Of a stretch of 27,500 bases of DNA, positions 18,964 through 27,500 are shown one piece after another. The notes beneath the pieces are model-generated. The model worked only from the letters and a program-made list of their open reading frames with translations. It was not told where the DNA came from and did not search any database. Position numbers and translations under genes: made by a program. The first letter of the stretch is position 1, and each line of letters starts with the position of its first letter. This DNA comes from Neocallimastix lanati (nom. inval.) (Eukaryota; Neocallimastigomycota; Neocallimastigomycetes; Neocallimastigales; Neocallimastigaceae), in assembly GCA_016946835.1 (NCBI GenBank), contig JACVTC010000176.1, positions 1 through 27,500 of the forward strand, written 5' to 3'.

Positions 18964-19317
18964 TAAATAAGAATCTAGTGTAGCAATCTTGCGTTTCACA
19001 TGTGGCTTATTTGTAATAATTAAATAAATAATATTATAAATAATAATTAAATAAATAATTAAATAAATAATAAATATTCTTTTTATATATATATATATAA
19101 TATATATTAATATTCAATTGTAAAAATTATTTTTTTATAATTCTTTTTAATAAAATATATTATGATTTCTTTTAAAATAGTTATTTAATAATATTTAATT
19201 GAAATATATTATTATTAATATATATTTATTGATAATTATTTTTAACAGTCTGGAATTTGTGATTATGTTTTATGTTAAATAGTTCTTCAAGAATTACTAT
19301 GTATTTATATGAATAAT

Positions 19318-19467
19318 ATGTGGCCTATATATTGAATTTAATACAATACGTGTCAATACATTATAAATACATTTGACACCTATTTCATATATTTCACATA
19401 TTCTAACAATCGTATAGAATATCTTAAAAAATGTATGGATTTATTTTAAAAATACTATAAGCCACAT
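19318..19467. repeat. 150-bp inverted-repeat element with nested hairpins
   Basis: ATGTGGCCTATA (19318-19329) pairs with TATAAGCCACAT (19456-19467) at 11 of 12 positions. Nested inside are GTGTCAA with TTGACAC and ATTCTA with TAGAAT. No coding frame is visible. It may be a small foldback element or a structured RNA. Confidence 0.45.
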
Positions 19468-19480
19468 TGGGAAATTTAAG

Positions 19481-19556
19481 ATCAGCGGTGCATTTCTTAA
19501 CGTGGTTTTATATGAAATGCGGCGTACTTTAATAAACGGTTGATGGGAGGGTGGCT
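19481..19556. other. GC-raised islet with a GCATTTC/GAAATGC hairpin
   Basis: GCATTTC (19490-19496) and GAAATGC (19514-19520) form a 7-bp stem with a 17-nt loop, followed by GGTTGATGGGAGGGTGGC. It lies just beyond the 19318-19467 element. No frame or known RNA family was recognised. Confidence 0.35.
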
Positions 19557-19883
19557 CAAATATTTTTTTAATAAATAAATAAATAAATAATTAATTATAT
19601 TTAAATTTTTAATAAATAATAAAATAATGAAATAATATGTAATAAATATTTAATTTCAAATATATATTTTTTACATTTTTTTTTGTTAAAATAATATTTA
19701 ATAATATTTATTTTATTTATTGTAAAAAAATGGTATTGAAAAAAAAAAAAAAAAAATAAATAAAAATTAAAAATATTAAATTATTGGAAATATTGAAATT
19801 ATATATTCTCATTTTTTATTTATTTATTTGTTTATATATATATGCATTTATTTTTTTTTATTTTTTTTTATTTTTTTTTTTAA

Positions 19884-19914
<31 letters not shown>

Positions 19915-20047
19915 ATTATAATAAATGAAAATACTTTTTTATTTATTTATTTTTACAAAACTATTAATTTTTATTTATTTATTTATTTATTTTATAAAAA
20001 TTATTAATTTTTAAAATGTATTATAAATATTATTTTATATATGTAAT
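19557..20047. other. A+T-rich 3' flank of the ankyrin gene
   Basis: Simple A+T sequence with long A and T runs. It contains the 3' flank of the minus-strand ankyrin gene, and no other gene is visible. Confidence 0.6.
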
Positions 20048-22045
20048 TTATCTAAATGGTAAATCATCATCAAATTCTCGTTCTCGTGAATTATAAATGT
20101 CATAATTTGAATGATATTCAATCATTGGTCTACCATTATCTGAAAGGACCGTCCCGTTTGAAATATTAACAGTATTAACACCATCCAAATTATTTTTAAT
20201 TTCTTTCATTTTTTTTAATAATACGCTGTCTTCACTAAAGGTAATCGTCATTTCAAATGTATCATAACTTTTATATAATAATTCAATTATTTCAGTACCT
20301 AATTTTGAAATTGAACATATTTGATCTTCGTTTACTGCTAAAGTGATATCATTTTTGTAGGCATAATCAATAAGTAATTTTACCATTTCATAATTATTAT
20401 AAGAAAGGGCATATGACATTGGATTTCCTTTAAACCTAGTATCACTACCATTAATGGTTAAAGTAATATTATTGGCATTGGCATAATTAATAATTAATTT
20501 AGCAATTTCATGTTTATTAACAAAAGTAGCAATTAAAAGAGGATAAGAACCATCATTATCCTTTTCATTAATTTTTAAAATGATATTATTTTCATTGGCA
20601 TAATCCATAATTGTTTTAACAAATTCATATCCTTTAACGACAGCAATTGTAAATGAAGAAACACCACAATTATCTTTTTCATTAATATCTAAAATGATGT
20701 TGTTTTTCTTAGCATAATCTATAATAAGTTTAAGGATTTCAAGATCATCTTTAATTATTGCAGATAAAATTGGATAAAATCCAGAATCATCTTTATCATT
20801 TAATTGCAAAATAATATTATTTTCATTGGCATAGTTTATAATTAATTTTACGATTTCAATATTATCATTTTCAATAGCTTTTAGAAGAGGATACATTCCT
20901 TTATTATTTTTTTCATTAATATTTAAAATGATATCATTTTGATTAGCATAATTCATGATTTTTTCAACTGTTTTTGTATCATTGCGTATTGTAGCAGTTA
21001 ATAATGGATAATTTCCATCTCCAAATTTTTCGTTAATTTTAAAGTCAATATCATTTTCATTAGCATAATTTAATATTTGGTCAATCATTGATTCATTTTT
21101 CACAAGAATAGCCAATGAAAGTATATCCATTTGTTCTTTATTTATTTTATTAATATTTAAAAGAACTTTGGCTTTAGTGGCATAATCAAAAAGTAATTTT
21201 ACAATTTCATCATTTTTATTGATGACGGCATACATAATTGGAGTAAATTTTACTTGATTGCTATAGTCATTGATTTCTAAAATAATATCATTTTTAATGG
21301 CATAGTTAATAATTAAATTTGTGATTTCAATATTATTACTCGTAACAGCTTTTAAAAGAGGATACATTCCTTTATTATTCTTTTCATTAATATTTAAAAT
21401 GATATCATTTTGATTAGCATAATTCATGATTTTTTTAACTGTTTTTGTATCATTGCGTATTGTAGCAGCTAATAATGGATAATTTCCATCTCCAAATTTT
21501 TCGTTGATTTCAAAGTCAATATCATTTTCATTAGCATAATTTAATATTTGGTCAATCATTGATTCATTTTTCAAAAGAATAGCCAATGAAAGTATATCCA
21601 TTTGTTTTTTAGTTATTTTATTAATATTTAAAAGAACTTTGGTTTTAGTGGCATAATCAAAAAGTAATTTTACAATTTCATCATTTTTATTGATGACGGC
21701 ATACGTAATTGGAGTAAATTTTACTTGATTACTATAGTCATTGATTTCTAAAATAATATCATTTTTAATGGCATAGTTAATAATTAAATTTGTGATTTCA
21801 ATATTATTATTCATAACAGCTTTTAAAAGAGGATACATTCCTTTATTATTCTTTTCATTAATATTTAAAATGATTTCATTCTCATTAGCGTAATTCATGA
21901 TTTTTTCAACTTTTTTGGTATCATTTTTATCTATAGCTAATAATAAAGGATAATTTCCATCTTCTGTCTTTTTATTAATATTAATATTAATAATATTTTC
22001 AGAAGAACAATCTGTTGAATCGAAAAAATTCCAAAGAAATTTCAT
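20048..22045 (-). CDS. Ankyrin-repeat protein
   Basis: This is a 665-residue intronless frame starting MKFLWNFFDS. From about residue 25 to 580 it is built of roughly 15 ankyrin-type repeats of 33-37 residues. Each carries a (N/D)YAxxNxIxLxINEKxxxGxYPLLxA core, a form expanded in anaerobic fungi. The last 80 residues are non-repetitive and polar, ending DDLPFR. There is no signal peptide, membrane span or catalytic domain, so it is probably an intracellular protein-binding scaffold; the partner is unknown. Residues 50-206 and 207-363 are a direct duplication about 92% identical in protein, and the start of a third copy follows at 364. The ATG at 22043-22045 follows an A+T leader with an upstream (ATT)n run. 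Confidence 0.85.
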   Translation of the reverse strand: MKFLWNFFDSTDCSSENIINININKKTEDGNYPLLLAIDKNDTKKVEKIMNYANENEIILNINEKNNKGMYPLLKAVMNNNIEITNLIINYAIKNDIILEINDYSNQVKFTPITYAVINKNDEIVKLLFDYATKTKVLLNINKITKKQMDILSLAILLKNESMIDQILNYANENDIDFEINEKFGDGNYPLLAATIRNDTKTVKKIMNYANQNDIILNINEKNNKGMYPLLKAVTSNNIEITNLIINYAIKNDIILEINDYSNQVKFTPIMYAVINKNDEIVKLLFDYATKAKVLLNINKINKEQMDILSLAILVKNESMIDQILNYANENDIDFKINEKFGDGNYPLLTATIRNDTKTVEKIMNYANQNDIILNINEKNNKGMYPLLKAIENDNIEIVKLIINYANENNIILQLNDKDDSGFYPILSAIIKDDLEILKLIIDYAKKNNIILDINEKDNCGVSSFTIAVVKGYEFVKTIMDYANENNIILKINEKDNDGSYPLLIATFVNKHEIAKLIINYANANNITLTINGSDTRFKGNPMSYALSYNNYEMVKLLIDYAYKNDITLAVNEDQICSISKLGTEIIELLYKSYDTFEMTITFSEDSVLLKKMKEIKNNLDGVNTVNISNGTVLSDNGRPMIEYHSNYDIYNSREREFDDDLPFR
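20957..21898 (-). repeat. 471-bp in-frame tandem duplication inside the ankyrin gene
   Basis: Units 21428-21898 and 20957-21427 encode the same 157-residue block of about four and a half ankyrin repeats with about a dozen substitutions. The length is exactly 157 codons, so the frame is kept. This looks like a fairly recent unequal crossover. Confidence 0.85.
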
Positions 22046-22520
22046 TTTTAAATTTTTTTATTATTAATTATTATTATTATTATTTTTTTTTAAATAAATA
22101 AAAATTATTTTTATTTTTTACTATTTTTTTTTTTTTAAATAAATAAAAATTATTATATTTTATTAATATAATATTATAAATTAAATAATAAAATAATATA
22201 TAAAATAATAAAATATTGAAAATAACCGATAAAATACAAATAAAAAATTGAAAAAATAAAATAAAAAAAAAAATTAAGAAATTTTTCACCTTTTTATAGA
22301 TTAAAAAAAAAAATTATATTTTATAAAATTGGACTAAAAAAAGTACATAACTGTAACTGGATTTAACGGAATTTTTATTGTTCCATATTTTATATCTATT
22401 AACTAATTATTTAATATATAAATATATTGTAGTACCAATAATGATTTAATATTTTAATAAAAGAATAGAATAAAAATTAAATATTTATATATATAAATAC
22501 ATATATAAATATATAAATAA
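22046..22520. other. A+T-rich 5' flank of the ankyrin gene
   Basis: Probable promoter side of the minus-strand ankyrin gene. A GC-raised patch at 22330-22375 (ACTGTAACTGGATTTAACGG) might hold a control site, but nothing identifiable is present. A hydrophobic minus-strand frame at 22080-22289 is low-complexity A+T translation. Confidence 0.5.
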
Positions 22521-22750
22521 TTAAAAAGACTTTATAAAAATACAAATAATAATTATAATAATAATGTCAATAAAAATAAAAAGATTTGATGAAAGTAAAA
22601 ATAATAATAATAATAATAATAACTATAAAAAGACTTAATGAATATAATAAAAATAACAATAATAAAAAGACTTAATGAATATAATAATAATAATAATAAT
22701 AAAAAGACTTATTTAAAAATATAATAATAATAATAATCAGAATTATTGAA

Positions 22751-22800
<50 letters not shown>

Positions 22801-22811
22801 GACTTATTTAA

Positions 22812-22873
<62 letters not shown>

Positions 22874-22922
22874 GACTTTTTAAAATAATAATAATAATAA
22901 TAATAATAAAAAGACTTTTTAA

Positions 22923-22975
<53 letters not shown>

Positions 22976-22985
22976 GACTTTTTAA

Positions 22986-23016
<31 letters not shown>

Positions 23017-23101
23017 TTAATAAAAAGAATTATTTAAAATAATAATAATAATAATAATAATATTAATAAAAAGAATTATTTAAAATAATAATAATAATAA
23101 T
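22521..23101. repeat. (AAT)n array with AAAAAGACTT spacers
   Basis: About eleven blocks of (AAT)n are each separated by AAAAAGACTT or AAAAAGAATT followed by TTTAAA-like sequence. The same AAAAAGA plus (AAT)n pattern occurs at 18250-18360, on the other side of the ankyrin gene. The Copia LTR begins directly inside this array. Confidence 0.9.
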
Positions 23102-23421
23102 TGTTGACTGCACTCATAATTTAACTATATATTTAATTTATTTATTTATAGTATTTATTTATATTTATGTGTATTTATTTATTTATATTTAATGATTACT
23201 TAAATGTATTATGATCTATCGTCTTGTATAAATCTATGTTAATTATCTTTTAATATTTATTTAATTAATTTTTAATTTATTTTATGTTATGGAAAACGCA
23301 TGTTGTAACATGTGACTTTATTACTTATTTAAAGCCGAAAGATAGATCATACACTTATTTCCCTTGTATACCATATTCCATAAGGAATATTATTATAGAT
23401 CTAAATTTAATAAAGCTAACA
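23102..23421 (+). repeat. Copia 5' LTR (320 bp)
   Basis: The LTR starts TGTTGAC and ends CTAACA, giving the TG...CA termini with a TGTT/AACA inverted repeat. The 3' limit is set by the primer-binding site that starts at the next base. Internal palindromes are ATGATCTATC (23211) with GATAGATCAT (23341), CATGTT-GT-AACATG (about 23293) and ATATTCC-ATAA-GGAATAT (about 23373). A TTATTTAAA near 23320 could serve as a TATA-like element. The second LTR is outside the window, so the limits are not confirmed by comparison. Confidence 0.65.
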
Positions 23422-23435
23422 GATTAAGAGTCTCA
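23422..23435 (+). other. Primer-binding site matching the tRNA-Lys(CUU) anticodon arm
   Basis: GATTAAGAGTCTCA starts at the base after the LTR's CA. Its complement TGAGACTCTTAATC equals positions 27-40 of the common eukaryotic tRNA-Lys(CUU), covering the anticodon stem and CTCTTAA loop; the match extends to 15 bases if A23421 is counted. The primer 3' end would fall at about tRNA position 40. Drosophila copia likewise uses a tRNA-iMet half cut at 39/40. No match to the 3' end of a full tRNA was seen. Confidence 0.6.
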
Positions 23436-23496
23436 GTTGACTCATATTATTTATTATTAAAAGTACTTAATTAATTCGCTTCACCGCTCCGAAATC

Positions 23497-26400
23497 ATGC
23501 AAGACTTTAACTTAGCTAAGGACCAACGCCTCCATGGAAAATCCAACTTTAATGAGTGGAAATTCCTTATTGACAATGCCGCTAAACGTCAAGGTATTAA
23601 GGAATTCATGGAAGTCGACGTCGTTGGAAAACTTAATGATGTAGGTTTTGATTACAACCCCAATGTCAACGATGTTATCAACAAGGTAATTACTAAATTA
23701 ATTACCAAAATGTTACCGCAAGCTCCTGCCGAACCTATTCGAAACAATAATGCTGAGGTTAATCGAAACAATAATGTTGATATCAATACTCAGCTAACTA
23801 ACTTTTTTGGTAATCCTCTTAATCATATCAGATTAGTTGAGGAAGCAGAAAGGATCGATGCTGACATGATACTCATGATCAGTAAGAATGTCGATGATTC
23901 TGTTTTAAGAGAAATCAGCAGACTTAATAATGGTTTCCGTATAATGGAAAGACTCAAATCAAAATATGGAAATTCAAATGCTGATATGGAATACTGGCTT
24001 AAAAGATTAAGAAGTATTAAAGCCAGAGATAGAAATCAAATCATCGAAAAGCTAGAACTTATGAAAGAAACTTTCGATGATATGGAAGAACAACATGTGG
24101 AGATCACTGATAAGGAAAAATTAAAATATCTCTATAACGTACTACCGGATGATTATAAAAATATCATTCAAATTAATTTGAATAGTGACCCTAATGTATA
24201 TATTAATAATCTCAAAAGTTTTATTTATGCAAAATCTTACCTAGAAAATTGGGAAGATAACAAAACCATTGAAAAAGATGATCCAATGGACCTAGATTTT
24301 ATCAGTAGAGGAAGAAGAACTAGTAATTCCTCAAAGAAAAATGAACACAACAACCATAATAACAAAAGCTCTAACTCTAAGAAAAGAGGAAAGCAAAATG
24401 GTAACCAATATAACAATAATAATAAAGATAATAGTAACAAAGACAATAATAATAAATCATATTGTCACATTTGTGAAGTTAAAGGACACTCTACCAGAAA
24501 CTGCATATATAATATGAAGACGAAGTCAAATCATAATAAAGGGAGGCAAGAAAAGCTTCAAGTAAAGACCACATTAAATGATCATCCAAAGAAGTCTTTA
24601 CATTTAATAAGTAAAATTTCTGATCCAGACAGTGCCAGTAGTTATGACGATAATTTTGATTTTGAAGACGCAAGGGCACTGATAGAAAAACAAGAAGAAA
24701 TAAACATTAACAATAAGGTTAAATTTTCTGGATTAATTGAATACGTGAATGATAGTTCTATTATTCCAAAGGAGATAACAATTCCTAATAAAAAAGAGGA
24801 ATTATATGTAAACAACATCAATTATTATGAAGAAAATGATAAGACTAGTGAATGGTTATATGATACTGGTGCTGGAGAACATATAACTAATGATTTTAAT
24901 TTGCTAAATAATTTTATTCACTGCAAAATAAAGTTAAGATGTGCCAATGGGACAATGTGTAGCTTCGAAGGATATGGTACTTACGAATGTTACATTAATG
25001 GAATATATTTACGACTAGACAAGGTATTATATTCAAAATCTGCAACTAAAAATCTTATTAGTGGAATAGAACTGGCCAAAATAGGATATAGAGTCATTAT
25101 TGACACTGATGATTATACACGTGGTAGATTTAACTTATGGGGTCCAAATAATGTATATATAGGAACTTATTATTCTACAAATGATAATCAATTCTTAGTA
25201 AATACTTACAAGATTAATAAAAACTTTGAAGAAAAGGATAAAAATATTATGGCTTTAAACGAAGTTGATGAAAAAAGCCTTGAAATTTGGCATAGAAGAC
25301 TAGGTCATTATTACCTAGAAAACATAAACAAATATCTAAGTTTACACCAAATAAAAACTCCTAAATGCATAGAATGTAAAGTAGCTAAAATGTCAAGGAA
25401 ATCACACGGAGGAAAAACACCAAAAGCTACGAAAATATTAGAAATAATACATTCAGACATTTCAGGTCCATACAATTCATCTATCAATAATAAAAAATAC
25501 TTTATTACATTCATGGATGAATTCTCAAGAAAAGTATGGATATATACTTTAAAATCTAAAGCCGAAGCCCCCGAATTAATTGTGGAATTCTTCAAGTACT
25601 TAAATAACCAATTTGAAGAATATAATATTAAAATATTTAAATCAGATGGAGGAAAGGAATTTAAAAATAAAACAGTTAATAAATACTGTAAAGAAAATGG
25701 AATAGAAAAAACCTATTCTCCTCCAGGTTGTCCTGAAGTTAATGGAAAAGCTGAAAGAATAAACAGAACTCTTAGAAATTCAGCTAAAACTCTTCTATAT
25801 TGGGCAGAATTATCAGAAAACTTTTGGAATTTCGCCATAAAACAGGCATGCTACATATATAACTTAATTCCCCATTCAGGAAATAAATTTTTAATACCCA
25901 ATGAAGTATTTTACAACAAAAAGGTAGAGTTAAAACATTTAAAAACCTTTGGTTGTGTGTGTTATTACAGGGATGATACACAACACAAATCAAAATTTTT
26001 ACCAAATGCTAAGAAGGGCGTATTCTTGGGATTTGATGATAAAAAATATTCATATATTATTATGGATATTGAAAATAATAAAATACATTATACTAACGAT
26101 GTAGAATTCGTTGAAGAAGAGCCTAGTAAACACAAATACGAAACAAGCAATTATAAAGACTCTTACTTCTCATTTATGAAAGACAACAATAGAAAAGATA
26201 TGAATCCAGAAGATAATATTATAAATGAAGATAATAATATAAATGAAGATAATAATATGAACAATGAAAATAATTTTAATGGAAGAAACATCTTAAATGA
26301 AGAAAACAGTTTAAATGAAAATATTAATAATGAAAGGACTACTAATACAGAACATAAAAGTAATTACATTAAAAATAAGCATGTCAATAATATATCGTTA

Positions 26401-27500
26401 AATGAAGAAAATCAAGAATTTGATAATAAAGATATAAACCAGAAAAATAACCATAATTTAAATAAAGATGTTGAAATTAATTCTAAAATTAATCCTGAAA
26501 TTAAAAATAAAAATAATTGTGAATTTAAATTGAAATTCAATTTCAACAATGTTGACAAAAATAATTCTGAAAATAATTATTTGAATGAGATAAATAGAAA
26601 TTTAGAAATAATAAATAAAAATTATAATAAAAAGTTTAGAAATAATACTAAGAATACCAATTTTAATTCTAACATTATTGAAAAATATAAACCAGAAGAT
26701 CCTGCTTACGCCGCCTCAACTTCCAGCAGGAACAAAGGAAAAGAAAAAATAACCGAATTTGAAAATTTTGATAAAAATAAAATATTTTTAAATAATGAAA
26801 AATCAAGCCAAAATTTACAGAATTTTACAATAAATAATAATAATATGAAAAAAAATTTTAATAATAAAAATTTTTCAAAAAATGATGAAAATTTTCAAGA
26901 AAATCTATTGGCTGAAGCAAAATCACATTCATATCATATCAAAAAATCTTCAAATAATTCAATAATAACATATGACAACAATAATGATTCACATAAATCT
27001 ATTAATAATTCAAATAAATCAATGAATATCAAAAATTTTCCAAAAAATGATCTAAATTTTATTAATAAAAATTTTTTATCGAAAAATAATAAATTAATTC
27101 AACAAAATTCAAAATCCAGCGACTCTATGAAGAAAAACTATAATTTCTCCACTCCTACAATAGATATCAATAATATTCCTTCAGATAATAAAAATACGGT
27201 AATGGAAAATCTTAAAAATATAACTCTTCCATATAATTTTAATCAGAATTTACCTTTAATAACCGATTCTTCAACCAACCAAATTTCTCAAAAAACAGAC
27301 GAAATTTCACTTACTAATAATAACGAAATAAATAATAAATTTAACAACAATAATATAGTAAATAAAGAAAATTATGCCCACAAATCTCTTATAGATGCAT
27401 CAAGTGTTATTGATTTTAATAATGATGAAATTATGGATGACATTGTAGCCAATACAGAATATGGCAATATCCATAAAAGACCACTTAGTCCAAAATATAA
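23497..27500 (+). CDS. Ty1/Copia Gag-Pol polyprotein (5' part, no stop in window)
   Basis: The frame starts MQDFNLAKDQRLHGKSNFNE and runs 1334 codons to the window end. Gag occupies about 1-340, with a CX2CX4HX4C knuckle at C323, C326, H331 and C336. Aspartic protease has its active site at 456-459 (WLYDTGAG). Integrase begins with the zinc-binding pair H599/H604 and C624/C627, then the catalytic triad D654 (HSDISG), D717 (KSDGGKEF) and E753 (NGKAERINRT), an exact D,D35E spacing. A Copia integrase C-terminal segment follows (FGCVCYY, then GVFLGFDD, about 805-870). From about 890 to the edge the protein is Asn/Lys/Glu-rich and disordered. Gag and Pol share one frame with no shift site, as in many Copia elements. 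All visible catalytic residues are intact. Confidence 0.92.
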   Translation, partial: MQDFNLAKDQRLHGKSNFNEWKFLIDNAAKRQGIKEFMEVDVVGKLNDVGFDYNPNVNDVINKVITKLITKMLPQAPAEPIRNNNAEVNRNNNVDINTQLTNFFGNPLNHIRLVEEAERIDADMILMISKNVDDSVLREISRLNNGFRIMERLKSKYGNSNADMEYWLKRLRSIKARDRNQIIEKLELMKETFDDMEEQHVEITDKEKLKYLYNVLPDDYKNIIQINLNSDPNVYINNLKSFIYAKSYLENWEDNKTIEKDDPMDLDFISRGRRTSNSSKKNEHNNHNNKSSNSKKRGKQNGNQYNNNNKDNSNKDNNNKSYCHICEVKGHSTRNCIYNMKTKSNHNKGRQEKLQVKTTLNDHPKKSLHLISKISDPDSASSYDDNFDFEDARALIEKQEEININNKVKFSGLIEYVNDSSIIPKEITIPNKKEELYVNNINYYEENDKTSEWLYDTGAGEHITNDFNLLNNFIHCKIKLRCANGTMCSFEGYGTYECYINGIYLRLDKVLYSKSATKNLISGIELAKIGYRVIIDTDDYTRGRFNLWGPNNVYIGTYYSTNDNQFLVNTYKINKNFEEKDKNIMALNEVDEKSLEIWHRRLGHYYLENINKYLSLHQIKTPKCIECKVAKMSRKSHGGKTPKATKILEIIHSDISGPYNSSINNKKYFITFMDEFSRKVWIYTLKSKAEAPELIVEFFKYLNNQFEEYNIKIFKSDGGKEFKNKTVNKYCKENGIEKTYSPPGCPEVNGKAERINRTLRNSAKTLLYWAELSENFWNFAIKQACYIYNLIPHSGNKFLIPNEVFYNKKVELKHLKTFGCVCYYRDDTQHKSKFLPNAKKGVFLGFDDKKYSYIIMDIENNKIHYTNDVEFVEEEPSKHKYETSNYKDSYFSFMKDNNRKDMNPEDNIINEDNNINEDNNMNNENNFNGRNILNEENSLNENINNERTTNTEHKSNYIKNKHVNNISLNEENQEFDNKDINQKNNHNLNKDVEINSKINPEIKNKNNCEFKLKFNFNNVDKNNSENNYLNEINRNLEIINKNYNKKFRNNTKNTNFNSNIIEKYKPEDPAYAASTSSRNKGKEKITEFENFDKNKIFLNNEKSSQNLQNFTINNNNMKKNFNNKNFSKNDENFQENLLAEAKSHSYHIKKSSNNSIITYDNNNDSHKSINNSNKSMNIKNFPKNDLNFINKNFLSKNNKLIQQNSKSSDSMKKNYNFSTPTIDINNIPSDNKNTVMENLKNITLPYNFNQNLPLITDSSTNQISQKTDEISLTNNNEINNKFNNNNIVNKENYAHKSLIDASSVIDFNNDEIMDDIVANTEYGNIHKRPLSPKY

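Larger units (their letters stand above)
23102..27500 (+). mobile_element. Ty1/Copia LTR retrotransposon, 5' part (right edge open)
   Basis: A 5' LTR, a primer-binding site and one long open frame for Gag, protease and integrase in that order identify the Copia superfamily, in which integrase precedes reverse transcriptase. The frame has no stop in 4004 bases. The 5' LTR sits in an (AAT)n array; the five bases before it are ATAAT. Reverse transcriptase, RNase H and the 3' LTR would lie beyond the window. The intact frame points to a young, possibly active copy. Confidence 0.9.

Noticed and set aside
22080-22289. Minus-strand hydrophobic frame of 69 codons upstream of the ankyrin gene
   Set aside because: Phe/Ile/Leu/Asn/Lys-only composition from low-complexity A+T DNA, with no GC rise, unlike the 12513-12581 frame.
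24237-26005. Minus-strand frames inside the Copia gene
   Set aside because: Shadows of the intact plus-strand Gag-Pol frame, which has all expected motifs.

Overview
The window looks like nuclear DNA of an anaerobic gut fungus (Neocallimastigomycota, the Piromyces/Neocallimastix/Anaeromyces group). It carries a secreted GH48 cellulase with two C-terminal fungal dockerins. Non-coding DNA is extremely A+T-rich, with long homopolymers and (AAT)n/(AAAAT)n arrays. Proteins have Asn-rich, microsatellite-encoded tracts, and there is an ankyrin protein with 'NYANENNIIL'-style repeats. The genus cannot be fixed from sequence reading alone.

Layout. 1-3095 (minus): decayed Ty3/Gypsy-like retroelement with an intact Gag, a textbook -1 frameshift signal at the Gag stop, and a broken downstream Gag-Pol linker and protease that run off the left edge. 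3100-5300: micro/minisatellites, two 57-bp repeats with a tRNA T-arm-like core, a 117-bp foldback, an intact initiator tRNA-Met gene and a long (AAAAT)n-based minisatellite. 5300-7660: homopolymer-rich DNA with an unassigned Lys-tract reading frame and the decayed 3' end of a LINE-type ORF. 8684-10975 (minus): GH48 cellulase, flanked downstream by a roughly 270-bp duplication and upstream by a repeated palindromic motif that could be a regulatory site. 11000-20040: about 9 kb of very A+T-rich DNA. It holds one probable 22-residue membrane microprotein, one isolated 3' coding exon, possible splice-site remnants, a 295-bp inverted-repeat element, and at 16.9-19.6 kb an archipelago of GC-raised islets: a 92-nt near-perfect hairpin, a Pol III/tRNA-like unit, an interstitial TTAGGG tract and other palindromes. 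20048-22045 (minus): ankyrin protein with a 471-bp internal tandem duplication. 22520-23101: (AAT)n array. 23102-27500 (plus, open at the right edge): Ty1/Copia element with 5' LTR, primer-binding site, and an intact frame for Gag, protease and integrase followed by an unusually long Asn-rich linker.

The two best signals both concern retroelement gene expression. One is the U UUA AAC slippery heptamer placed directly on the Gag stop with a 9-bp stem-loop after it (1764-1800). The other is a Copia primer-binding site abutting the LTR that matches the anticodon arm of tRNA-Lys(CUU), which implies priming by a cleaved half-tRNA (23422-23435). Apart from the two retroelements, no operon-like or pathway relationship between neighbouring genes is apparent; the genes appear to be independent units in a repeat-rich setting.
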